Source of the DNA: Bradyrhizobiaceae bacterium
GTDB taxonomy: Bacteria > Pseudomonadota > Alphaproteobacteria > Rhizobiales > Xanthobacteraceae
Direction: 5' to 3'
Assembly (NCBI GenBank): GCA_016793685.1
Contig: JAEULX010000095.1
Span: forward strand, 1-10,677
DNA: 10,677 bases
The position numbers and the translations under genes were made by a program. Below the pieces are notes generated by a model. The model made no database searches. It was not told the DNA's origin and saw nothing but the letters and a program-made list of their open reading frames with translations. Below, one piece after another: positions 1 through 5,898 of this stretch. Within the stretch, counting starts at the first letter, position 1. Each line of letters begins with the position of its first letter.

Positions 1-175
1 CGCGCAGCGCCTCGCTTGTATCGATACGCGTGACGCGCCCTTTGGCTATTCTGGATGTGACCACGCTGCCATGAGCGAGGCCGGGGACATTGTATTCGGC
101 GGCGTATTTCGCTGCGCCGGTGACTTTCGCCCGGCCGTCGACGCGTGATATGGGGGTACCGATGTAGGAGGTCAT
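1..175 (-). CDS. Xanthine dehydrogenase-family molybdopterin-binding subunit, N-terminal fragment
   Basis: Only the first 58 codons lie in the window; the gene continues past the left edge. The visible N-terminus begins MTSYIGTPISRVDG and continues RAKVTGAAKYAAEYNVPGLA. This is the typical opening of the large subunit of molybdenum hydroxylases: an 'RxDGxxKVTGxAxY' signature, then the start of the aldehyde oxidase/xanthine dehydrogenase a/b hammerhead domain. The subunit normally holds the molybdopterin cofactor and the substrate pocket. It is third in an operon after the 2Fe-2S and FAD subunits, 71 bases after the FAD gene's stop. ATG at 175 was chosen because it gives the conserved family start. 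No strong ribosome binding site precedes it, and a GTG at 223 is in frame without a stop. Substrate cannot be inferred, because the substrate-determining residues are off the window. Confidence 0.88.
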   Translation of the reverse strand, partial: MTSYIGTPISRVDGRAKVTGAAKYAAEYNVPGLAHGSVVTSRIAKGRVTRIDTSEALR

Positions 176-246
176 GGCATGCTCGCTGGCTGGGATTGTT
201 GCATGGCGTCCGCGCGGACCCACTCCGCCATCTCGTTGCCGGCTGC

Positions 247-1263
247 TCAGGCAACTCTCTTATCGGATTGCGACTGTGGCGTGCCGCGCGCCGCCTGCGT
301 CAAAGCGCGAACAATGCCGCGCCGCGCCAGCTCGATCTTGAAGGCATTGTGCTCATGCGCTCGGGCGTCGCGCAGCATTAAATCCGCTGCCAGCGCAAAC
401 GTGTCCTGATCGGCGACTTGCCCACGCAGGGCGGATTCCACTGCCTTATCGCGCCACGGCTTGTGCGCGACGCTCCCGAGCGCCAGGCGCGCCTCGCTAA
501 TCGTGCTTCCTTCGAGTTCCAATCCAACCGCGATGGACACGAGCGCGAACGCGTACGAGAGGCGATCGCGGATTTTCAGGTAAGTGTAATTTGTCGCAAA
601 GCCCCGCGGAGGAAGCTCGACCGCGGTCACGATCTCGTTCGGCTCCAAATTGGTGTCGCGGTCCGGCGTATCTCCCGGCAGGCGATGAAAATCCGAGAAC
701 GCGATCGCGCGCTCCCCGGCCGGTCCGCTTACCAGCACCTTTGCTTCAAGAGCCGCCAGCGCCACGTTCATGTCGGAGGGATGCGTCGCAATGCAGGCTT
801 CGCTGGCGCCGAGGATCGCATGCATGCGATTTATGCCGGCGATCGCGGAGCACCCGCTGCCGGGCTCTCGCTTATTGCATGGCGTCGCGATGTCGTAGAA
901 ATAGCAGCAGCGCGTGCGTTGCAGCAGATTGCCGCCGGTGGACGCCATGTTGCGCAGCTGCGCCGAAGCGCCCGCCAGGATCGCGCTCGCGAGCATGGGG
1001 TAGCGTTGCTCGATCAGAGGATGATACGCGAGATCGGAATTCGGCACGAGCGCACCGATCCGTATCCTCCCCTCCGTCGTTTCCTCGACCGTTTTGAGCG
1101 GCAGCCGCGTGATGTCGATCAGCCGCGAAGGGCGCTCGACGTCACCCTTCATGAGATCAATCAGGTTGGTGCCGCCCGCAATGAATTTTGCCTTCGGATC
1201 GGCGGCGATGCGGCGCACGGCATCGGCCACGTCGGTGGCCCGCGCATAGTCAAAGTTGATCAT
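247..1263 (-). CDS. FAD-binding subunit of a xanthine dehydrogenase-family molybdenum hydroxylase (YagS/PaoB-like)
   Basis: 338 residues, the usual length for the medium subunit, which passes electrons between the iron-sulfur subunit and an acceptor through FAD. Visible FAD-binding motifs are AGGTNLIDLMK (29-39) and STGGNLLQRTRC (108-119). Directly after the second is a cysteine-rich segment, RCCYFYD...PCNKREPGSGC (Cys 119, 120, 129, 138; another Cys at 157). A comparable insert in E. coli PaoB/YagS and in the beta subunit of 4-hydroxybenzoyl-CoA reductase carries an extra [4Fe-4S] cluster, so a cluster here is likely by family knowledge. The start is ATG 1263, which overlaps the upstream stop as ATGA. 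The same frame stays open upstream to 1428, but that extension lies inside the 2Fe-2S gene and has no family resemblance. The operon order matches paoA-paoB-paoC, but other aldehyde or heterocycle oxidoreductases share it, so no symbol is given. Confidence 0.93.
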   Translation of the reverse strand: MINFDYARATDVADAVRRIAADPKAKFIAGGTNLIDLMKGDVERPSRLIDITRLPLKTVEETTEGRIRIGALVPNSDLAYHPLIEQRYPMLASAILAGASAQLRNMASTGGNLLQRTRCCYFYDIATPCNKREPGSGCSAIAGINRMHAILGASEACIATHPSDMNVALAALEAKVLVSGPAGERAIAFSDFHRLPGDTPDRDTNLEPNEIVTAVELPPRGFATNYTYLKIRDRLSYAFALVSIAVGLELEGSTISEARLALGSVAHKPWRDKAVESALRGQVADQDTFALAADLMLRDARAHEHNAFKIELARRGIVRALTQAARGTPQSQSDKRVA

Positions 1264-1763
1264 GATCGCCCCATCGCCTGCTGGATCGCCGCAACAATGT
1301 TGGGATACGCGCCGCATCGACAGATATTGCCGCTCATGAGTTCGCGAATCTCGTCCACGCTCTTGGCTTTCCCCTCCGCAATCAGTCCGGCGGCCGAGCA
1401 GATTTGCCCCGGAGTGCAGTAGCCGCACTGGAACGCATCATGGTCGATGAAGGCCTGCTGGAGCGCCTGCAGCGTTCCATCCGCTGCGATGCCTTCGATC
1501 GTCGTGACCGTGGCGCCGTCGGTCATGACCGCAAGCGTGAGGCAGGAATTGATGCGCCGCCCATCCACCAACACTGTGCACGCGCCGCATTGGCCGTGAT
1601 CGCAGCCCTTCTTGGTTCCAGTCAGGTCGAGATGATCCCGCAACAGGTCGAGCAGGGTGGTCCAGGGCGCGATCCGCAGCTGAGCAGGCGCGCCGTTGAT
1701 CGTTATCGTGACCGGAATTCTGCCCGGCGTCGGAATGGTTGATCGGGCTGTTTCGCGCGCCAT
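1260..1763 (-). CDS. 2Fe-2S iron-sulfur subunit of a xanthine dehydrogenase-family molybdenum hydroxylase
   Basis: 167 residues, standard for the small subunit that relays electrons from the molybdenum centre to FAD. The N-terminal plant-ferredoxin-type cluster is GCDHGQCGACTVLVDG...SC (Cys 54, 59, 62, 74). The C-terminal helical [2Fe-2S]-binding domain carries FQCGYCTPGQIC and NICRCGAYPNI (Cys 113, 116, 148, 150). All eight ligands are present. The start ATG at 1763 is chosen because GGAGG lies four bases upstream; an in-frame ATG at 1796 has no comparable site. No twin-arginine signal is visible, unlike E. coli PaoA, so a cytoplasmic enzyme is likely. It is the first gene of the operon: its stop overlaps the FAD-subunit start (ATGA), which implies translational coupling and a 1:1 subunit ratio. 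Confidence 0.95.
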   Translation of the reverse strand: MARETARSTIPTPGRIPVTITINGAPAQLRIAPWTTLLDLLRDHLDLTGTKKGCDHGQCGACTVLVDGRRINSCLTLAVMTDGATVTTIEGIAADGTLQALQQAFIDHDAFQCGYCTPGQICSAAGLIAEGKAKSVDEIRELMSGNICRCGAYPNIVAAIQQAMGRS

Positions 1764-1767
1764 TCGT

Positions 1768-1772
1768 CCTCC
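1768..1772 (-). promoter_or_regulatory. Ribosome binding site of the 2Fe-2S subunit gene
   Basis: On the minus strand GGAGG is followed by ACGA and then ATG at 1763. This perfect anti-Shine-Dalgarno match decides the start over the upstream in-frame ATG at 1796. Confidence 0.7.
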
Positions 1773-1915
1773 GCATGCTCGATGCGGCATCGCCACAACG
1801 GCACCGCATATCCGTGTCGGGCCGCTTCAGGCGAACCCGGGGATAATTTTCAATGTTTCTCACTTGAATTCGTTCCGTCCGGCGACCAGCCTCCTTGAGG
1901 AGGCGCGGCGTTTGC

Positions 1916-1947
1916 ATCGGATTGCCGAGAAATCGGATTGCCGAGAA
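1916..1947. repeat. Perfect 16-bp tandem direct repeat, two copies
   Basis: The unit ATCGGATTGCCGAGAA occurs at 1916-1931 and again, with no mismatch and no gap, at 1932-1947. It lies in the divergent intergenic region, about 150 bases upstream of the hydroxylase operon start. It could be a recent replication-slippage duplication or a repeated protein-binding site; the sequence alone does not decide. Confidence 0.9.
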
Positions 1948-2124
1948 AACGAGCAGAAGCACCGCTGAACGCAGTCCAGCGCCTCTTTCAAAAGGGCGCT
2001 CGCCCCGGATTTACCCGCCTTCCCCGCGTTTTGACCCAGTTGACGGATTGATCCAGCGGTAGTGCGATGGCACCGTGAACGCGATTTTGATCACGCGAAG
2101 TCCCCTGAGATCGAGCAGCGCAAT

Positions 2125-3135
2125 ATGAAGAAAATTGTTCGCTTTCTCGCCGTCAGCCTGGCAGCAGCCATCGCATTGAGCGCGAAGGCATCGGCCGAGG
2201 ATGTGCTGAAGGTCGCCGGCGTTCATCGCGGCGTCTGGGAGTCGGCGGCGACGGAACTCGGCCAGCAGGCGGGCATCTTCAAGAAATACGGCATCGTGCT
2301 TGACCTGATTCATCTCGACGAGGTCAAGGAAATCATTCAGAGCGTCGCGTCGGCCAAGGCCGACATCGGCGTCGGCGTGGGGACGATGTCAGCGATCCAA
2401 GCCTATGCCTACGGCGCTCCGATACGGATCATCGGCGCGAGCATGGCCGGAAGCGTCAATTATTGGTACGTGCTGAAGTCCTCGCCCGTCAGGTCCATAA
2501 AAGACATCGACGGCAAGACCATCGCTTATGAGCGGAACGGGTCGTCCAGCCAGTATGATGCTCTCGACCTCATGCGAAAATACGACATTAAGGCAAAGTT
2601 GATTTTGACCGGGCGCCCCGAAGCAACGTTTGCCAGCGTGAACGCCGGGATCGTCGATGTTGGCTGGGGAGCGCTCCCATTCGGCGTCGATAAGATCGAA
2701 CAAGGCGACATTCGCGTCGTCGCGCGGGCGAACGACCTGCCGGAGATTCGCAACAAGACGTTCGGCGTGATCATCACGAATACAGACACACTGCGCAAAC
2801 GCCGGGATGTGCTGGTTCGCTTCCTGCAGGCTTATCGTGAGACGATCGACTGGATGTATTCCGACCCTGCCGTGCTCGAACGCTTCTCCAAGATCGTCGA
2901 TCTGCCGGAAGGCGCCGCTCGTAAATTGCGCGACGAGTTCTTTCCCAAGGAAATGCTGGTTCCGGACAAGATCGTCGGCATGAGGAACATCATTTCCGAT
3001 GCGGTCGTCCTCGATTATATCCGGAAGCGGCTGTCGAGAAGACAGATTGCGGAGCTGGTTCAGCTCCTGACGCCCCAGTCCGCCGACCAGCGCTCAATAT
3101 TCCGGCGGCTCCGGGACCGGCTGGGCCGCCAGTGA
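2125..3135 (+). CDS. ABC transporter substrate-binding protein, NMT1/SsuA-TauA-like
   Basis: 336 residues, typical for this periplasmic solute-binding family. The N-terminus MKKIVRFLAVSLAAAIALSA is a classical Sec signal peptide (basic n-region, hydrophobic core), with likely cleavage after AKASA and before EDVLKV. The mature protein follows the NMT1 / sulfonate-nitrate-taurine binding fold: GIFKKYGIVLDLI early, a region like 'SAKADIGVGVGTMSAIQAYAYGAPI' in the first lobe, SIKDIDGKTIAYERNGSS at the second-lobe anion/ligand loop, and a helical C-terminus from about residue 240. ATG 2125 is chosen over an in-frame ATG at 2062 because the extension would bury the signal peptide. No permease or ATPase gene lies beside it, so it is an orphan here, divergent from the hydroxylase operon and convergent with cysN. 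The ligand is unknown; a sulfonate-type ligand near cysHDN is only a guess. Confidence 0.88.
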   Translation: MKKIVRFLAVSLAAAIALSAKASAEDVLKVAGVHRGVWESAATELGQQAGIFKKYGIVLDLIHLDEVKEIIQSVASAKADIGVGVGTMSAIQAYAYGAPIRIIGASMAGSVNYWYVLKSSPVRSIKDIDGKTIAYERNGSSSQYDALDLMRKYDIKAKLILTGRPEATFASVNAGIVDVGWGALPFGVDKIEQGDIRVVARANDLPEIRNKTFGVIITNTDTLRKRRDVLVRFLQAYRETIDWMYSDPAVLERFSKIVDLPEGAARKLRDEFFPKEMLVPDKIVGMRNIISDAVVLDYIRKRLSRRQIAELVQLLTPQSADQRSIFRRLRDRLGRQ

Positions 3136-3167
3136 CGACAGCAGCGCACGCGCTCCTTAAATGCGGG

Positions 3168-3186
3168 GGCGCACCGGCGGTGCGCC
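3168..3186 (+). terminator. Candidate terminator hairpin behind the binding-protein gene
   Basis: A perfect inverted repeat, GGCGCACC-GGC-GGTGCGCC, has eight-base arms and a three-base loop and starts 33 bases after the stop codon. It is strongly GC-paired but has no T-run on either side, so it is not a classical intrinsic terminator. It could halt transcription together with Rho or protect the transcript 3' end. Convergent genes on both sides make a terminator here plausible. Confidence 0.45.
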
Positions 3187-3288
3187 GGCAGCCATCCGCA
3201 GCCGAGAGCAACGCCCGTTTTGATCGTATCGGGCTTCGCTCTATTTCTCTTTGTGACGTCGCATTTTCTGACGGCGAACCGGAGCCCA

Positions 3289-3309
3289 CCCCCGGATCAA
3301 GTCCGAGGG
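3289..3309. repeat. REP-like intergenic palindrome (GGATCAAGTCC type)
   Basis: An eight-base-arm inverted repeat with one mismatch: CCCCCGGA-TCAAG-TCCGAGGG, core CGGA-TCAAG-TCCG. From memory, palindromes with this GGATCAAGTCC core are common between genes in Bradyrhizobium, Rhodopseudomonas and relatives. It lies between two convergent genes, 22 bases behind the cysN stop, and may fold in the 3' end of either transcript. No second copy lies in the window. Confidence 0.5.
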
Positions 3310-3330
3310 CATGCTTCGCCTGAAAATGGC

Positions 3331-4929
3331 CTAGCGGGTGGCGGCCCGTCCCCACGGGACCATCGACCAAAGTCGTTCGTGAAAATAGTACAGCACGATC
3401 TTGGTCAGGATCTCGGTTACTGCGACCGAGCCCGCGAACTTGAAACTGCTGGTGATGATGAACGTGACAAGGAAGGTGTCGACGCTGCCGGTGCCGCGCC
3501 AGCTGATCGCCTTCACGATCGAACGAAGATGCGACTCGCTCGCTCCCGCGGACGGCCCCGTGGTCTTGGTCGCCGGCGCAAGGGCGCTCAGCCGCTTGCG
3601 CAACCAGCCAAGCCGCGGCTCCTCGGAGGTTCGCTCGACCAGTCCCATCCCGACGATATCGTAGCTCTCGGGATCGATCAGGATAAAGCCGCCGGTCTCC
3701 TTGTTGTCGTCGTAGCGATCGAAAGCGAAGGGCCGGTCGAGCGCAAGCGTGCAATAGCCGATATCGTTGATGTACAATCGCTCGGCCGCGACCGAATTGC
3801 GCGTATCGAGATCGAGAACCCGCAGTTCCGGCTCGACCGTCGCCCTTCCCATGGTCGTTGCGAGCTTGACGAGGTATTGGCGGCCGGGCGCCAGCGCTTC
3901 CTTGCCCATCCAGACGATGCGCGCCGCCAGCCGCTCGGTGACCGCGGGCGGCTTCTCGATTTCCGCGATCACATCGCCGCGCGAGGCGTCGACGTCGTCG
4001 GCCAGCGTGACGGTCACGGACTGGCCGGCCGCCGCCCGGTCGATGTCGCCATCGAAGGTCACAATCCGGTCGATGGTCGTGGTCTGCCCCGACGGCCAGA
4101 TCTGCACGGGCATGCCGACATAGACTTCGCCGCCGGCGATGAGTCCGCTGCAGCCGCGAAAATCCGGCGTCGGCCGGTTGACGATCTGGACCGGCATGCG
4201 GAAAGGCCGCCGTCCTGCCGCCGCGGCGACATCCACCTCTTCCAGATAAGCGAGCAGCGGCGGCCCGCGATACCAGTCCATGTTGGCGGAACGGCCAACG
4301 ACGTTGTCGCCGCTGCGCGCGGCAATCGGGATGCAGACGACTTCGCTGACGCCAAGCTCCGCGGCCAGCGAGCGAAACTCCGCCTCGATCGCGCGGAAGG
4401 CCGGCTCCGACCAGCCGACGAGGTCCATCTTGTTGACCGCCACGACCAGCTGCCGCACCCCGAGCGAAGTCACGATCAGGCTGTGCCGTCGGGTCTGGCG
4501 CGTAATGCCGGCCTGCGCGTTAATCAGGATCAGGGCGAGATCGGCCGTCGAGGCGCCGGTCGCCATGTTGCGCGTGTACTGCTCGTGGCCGGGCGCATCC
4601 GCCACGATGAATTTCCGCCGCTCGGTCGAGAAGAAGCGATAGGCGACGTCGATGGTGATTTTCTGCTCGCGCTCCGCCGCCAGCCCGTCGAGCAGAAGCG
4701 AGAAGTCGAACTCCTTGCCCTGGGTGGTTCCGTATTTGCGCGACTCGGCTGCGAGCGTATCCAGCTGATCGTCGAAGAGCAGCTTCGCCTCGTAGAGCAG
4801 CCGGCCGATCAGGGTGGACTTGCCATGATCGACCGAGCCGCAGACGATGAAGCGCAACAGGCTCTTGTGCTCCTGCTGGCGCAGCAGCGTATCGAGGGCG
4901 AATTCGCTCGGATCGGGACGCGCCGTCAT
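3331..4929 (-). CDS. cysN: Sulfate adenylyltransferase large subunit CysN with a C-terminal DUF2061-like membrane domain
   Basis: 532 residues; E. coli CysN is about 475. CysN is the GTPase subunit of ATP sulfurylase, which couples GTP hydrolysis to APS formation by CysD. The GTP-binding motifs are G1 GSVDHGKST (31-39), a G2-region Thr in QKITIDVAYRFF (89-100), G3 DAPGH (111-115) and G4 NKMD (166-169), followed by the beta-barrel EF-Tu-like domains to about residue 440. After a Ser/Ala/Gly-rich linker comes a segment (about 466-532) containing SHLRSIVKAISWRGTGSVDT, TEILTKIVLYYFHERLW and VPWGR. I recognise this as the DUF2061 membrane family, with two probable hydrophobic helices. It occupies the place where CysNC fusions carry APS kinase. 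The reading frame is continuous, so no frameshift artefact is visible. The start ATG shares one base with the cysD stop (TGATG), so the two are probably translationally coupled. CysN assignment is very sure; the DUF2061 call is by pattern recognition. Confidence 0.96.
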   Translation of the reverse strand: MTARPDPSEFALDTLLRQQEHKSLLRFIVCGSVDHGKSTLIGRLLYEAKLLFDDQLDTLAAESRKYGTTQGKEFDFSLLLDGLAAEREQKITIDVAYRFFSTERRKFIVADAPGHEQYTRNMATGASTADLALILINAQAGITRQTRRHSLIVTSLGVRQLVVAVNKMDLVGWSEPAFRAIEAEFRSLAAELGVSEVVCIPIAARSGDNVVGRSANMDWYRGPPLLAYLEEVDVAAAAGRRPFRMPVQIVNRPTPDFRGCSGLIAGGEVYVGMPVQIWPSGQTTTIDRIVTFDGDIDRAAAGQSVTVTLADDVDASRGDVIAEIEKPPAVTERLAARIVWMGKEALAPGRQYLVKLATTMGRATVEPELRVLDLDTRNSVAAERLYINDIGYCTLALDRPFAFDRYDDNKETGGFILIDPESYDIVGMGLVERTSEEPRLGWLRKRLSALAPATKTTGPSAGASESHLRSIVKAISWRGTGSVDTFLVTFIITSSFKFAGSVAVTEILTKIVLYYFHERLWSMVPWGRAATR

Positions 4930-5885
4930 CAGAAGTACCCCTCTTGCTTCTTGCGCTCCATGGAAGCGGCCCCGTCGCGGTCGATGACGCGCCCCTGGCG
5001 CTCCGAAAACCGCGTCTCAATCGTTTCCCGAACAATGTCCGGGACGGTGGCGGCAGTGCTCTCGACCGCGCCCGTCAGCGGATAGCAGCCGAGCGTGCGA
5101 AAACGGACGTTTCTGATCTCGGGCTGCTCGCCTGGCGCCAGCGGAAGCCGCTCGTCGTCCACCATGATGAGCGCGCCATCGCGCGTGACGACCGGGCGCG
5201 GCGCCGCGAAATAAAGCGGGACGACCGGAATCCGCTCTTGATGGATGTAGAGCCAGACGTCGAGCTCGGTCCAATTGGAGAGCGGGAACACGCGCACGCT
5301 CTCGCCCTTTTGCTTGCGCCCGCTGTACAGCCGCCACGGCTCGGGCCGCTGCCGCTTCGGATCCCAGCGGTGCTGCGCATTGCGCAGCGAGAATACGCGT
5401 TCCTTGGCGCGCGATTTCTCCTCGTCGCGGCGTGCGCCGCCAATCGCCGCATCGAAGCCGTGCGCATCGAGCGCCTGGCGCAGCGCCTGCGTCTTCATCA
5501 CGTCGGTGTGCAGTTCCGAACCGTGGGTAATGGGGTTGATGCCGCGCGCCAATCCATCGGGATTGACGTGGACGATGAGGTCGAGACCGAGCTCGCGCGC
5601 GCGCTGATCGCGGAACGCGATCATCTCGCGGAACTTCCAGGTCGTATCGACGTGAAGCAGCGGAAACGGCGGCTTGCCGGGATAGAACGCCTTCATCGCC
5701 AGATGCAGCAGGACCGAGGAATCCTTGCCGATGGAATAGAGCAAGACCGGATTTTCGGTTTCGGCGACGGCCTCGCGCAGAATGTAGATGCTTTCGGCCT
5801 CGAGCTGCTGCAGATGCGTGAGCCCGCCAGCGCCGGACGCGTCGGCCATCCACCCCTGCTCCGCAAAACCTGCGGTCGATCTCAT
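4929..5885 (-). CDS. cysD: Sulfate adenylyltransferase small subunit CysD (ATP sulfurylase)
   Basis: 318 residues from ATG 5885. CysD is the catalytic subunit of ATP sulfurylase: ATP + sulfate gives APS + pyrophosphate in the cytoplasm, with CysN as GTPase partner. The PP-loop ATP-pyrophosphatase motif is SIGKDSS (51-57). Other hallmarks are LTHLQQLEAESIYILRE near the N-terminus, HVDTTWKFREMI, GGARRDEEKSRAKER (149-163), the FPLSNWTELDVWLYI segment, RTLGCYPLTGA and the conserved C-terminus MERKKQEGYF. Start choice: ATG 5885 has GGAG eight bases upstream, directly after the cysH stop. An in-frame ATG at 5849, also preceded by a GGAG, would give 306 residues, closer to E. coli CysD (302), so either is possible. 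It lies 13 bases after cysH and overlaps cysN by one base, in a tight three-gene operon. Confidence 0.96.
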   Translation of the reverse strand: MRSTAGFAEQGWMADASGAGGLTHLQQLEAESIYILREAVAETENPVLLYSIGKDSSVLLHLAMKAFYPGKPPFPLLHVDTTWKFREMIAFRDQRARELGLDLIVHVNPDGLARGINPITHGSELHTDVMKTQALRQALDAHGFDAAIGGARRDEEKSRAKERVFSLRNAQHRWDPKRQRPEPWRLYSGRKQKGESVRVFPLSNWTELDVWLYIHQERIPVVPLYFAAPRPVVTRDGALIMVDDERLPLAPGEQPEIRNVRFRTLGCYPLTGAVESTAATVPDIVRETIETRFSERQGRVIDRDGAASMERKKQEGYF

Positions 5886-5893
5886 GCGGTGCA

Positions 5894-5897
5894 CTCC
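5894..5897 (-). promoter_or_regulatory. Ribosome binding site supporting the cysD start at 5885
   Basis: GGAG on the minus strand lies directly behind the cysH stop codon and eight bases before ATG 5885. It supports the longer CysD. A second GGAG nine bases before ATG 5849 keeps the shorter form possible. Confidence 0.45.
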
Positions 5898-5898
5898 A

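Larger units (their letters stand above)
1764..2124. other. Divergent intergenic region between the hydroxylase operon and the binding-protein gene
   Basis: No convincing gene lies in these 361 bases. Both flanking transcripts must start here or nearby. Visible elements are the ribosome binding site at 1768-1772; an inverted repeat GCCTCCT-TG-AGGAGGC at 1889-1904 (as RNA, a 6-bp stem with a 4-base loop); the 16-bp tandem duplication at 1916-1947; and a small GGGCG-CT-CGCCC dyad at 1994-2005. On the plus strand TTGACG (2040-2045) could be a -35 element, but 17 bases later TGCGAT is a poor -10 match, so I do not call a promoter. Divergent spacing of this size is typical for a shared regulator binding site, but no operator could be identified. 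Confidence 0.5.

Noticed and set aside
208..219. Perfect 12-bp palindrome GTCCGCGCGGAC in the 71-base gap before the molybdopterin-subunit gene
   Set aside because: Short self-complementary GC strings are expected in DNA of this composition, and nothing else marks it as an operator or terminator inside the operon.
815..830. Perfect 16-bp palindrome ATCGCATGCATGCGAT
   Set aside because: It lies inside the FAD-subunit coding sequence and encodes a normal family segment (NRMHAI), so it is probably chance.
418..1422. 334-codon plus-strand open frame antisense to the FAD subunit
   Set aside because: Low-complexity Arg-rich product opposite a protein with clear FAD-binding motifs.
2040..2068. TTGACG-N17-TGCGAT as a promoter for the binding-protein gene
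   Set aside because: The -35 match is good but the -10 matches only three of six bases; too weak to call.
3132..3323. 63-codon plus-strand open frame starting at the stop of the binding-protein gene
   Set aside because: The GTG start overlaps the stop neatly, but the frame runs through the hairpin and the REP-like palindrome, and the product has no recognisable features.
3220..5085. 621-codon open frame on the plus strand, antisense to cysN and the end of cysD
   Set aside because: It is a high-GC shadow of cysN/cysD: the composition is Arg/Asp/Gly-rich with no recognisable domain, while the opposite strand encodes full-length CysN with all GTPase motifs.
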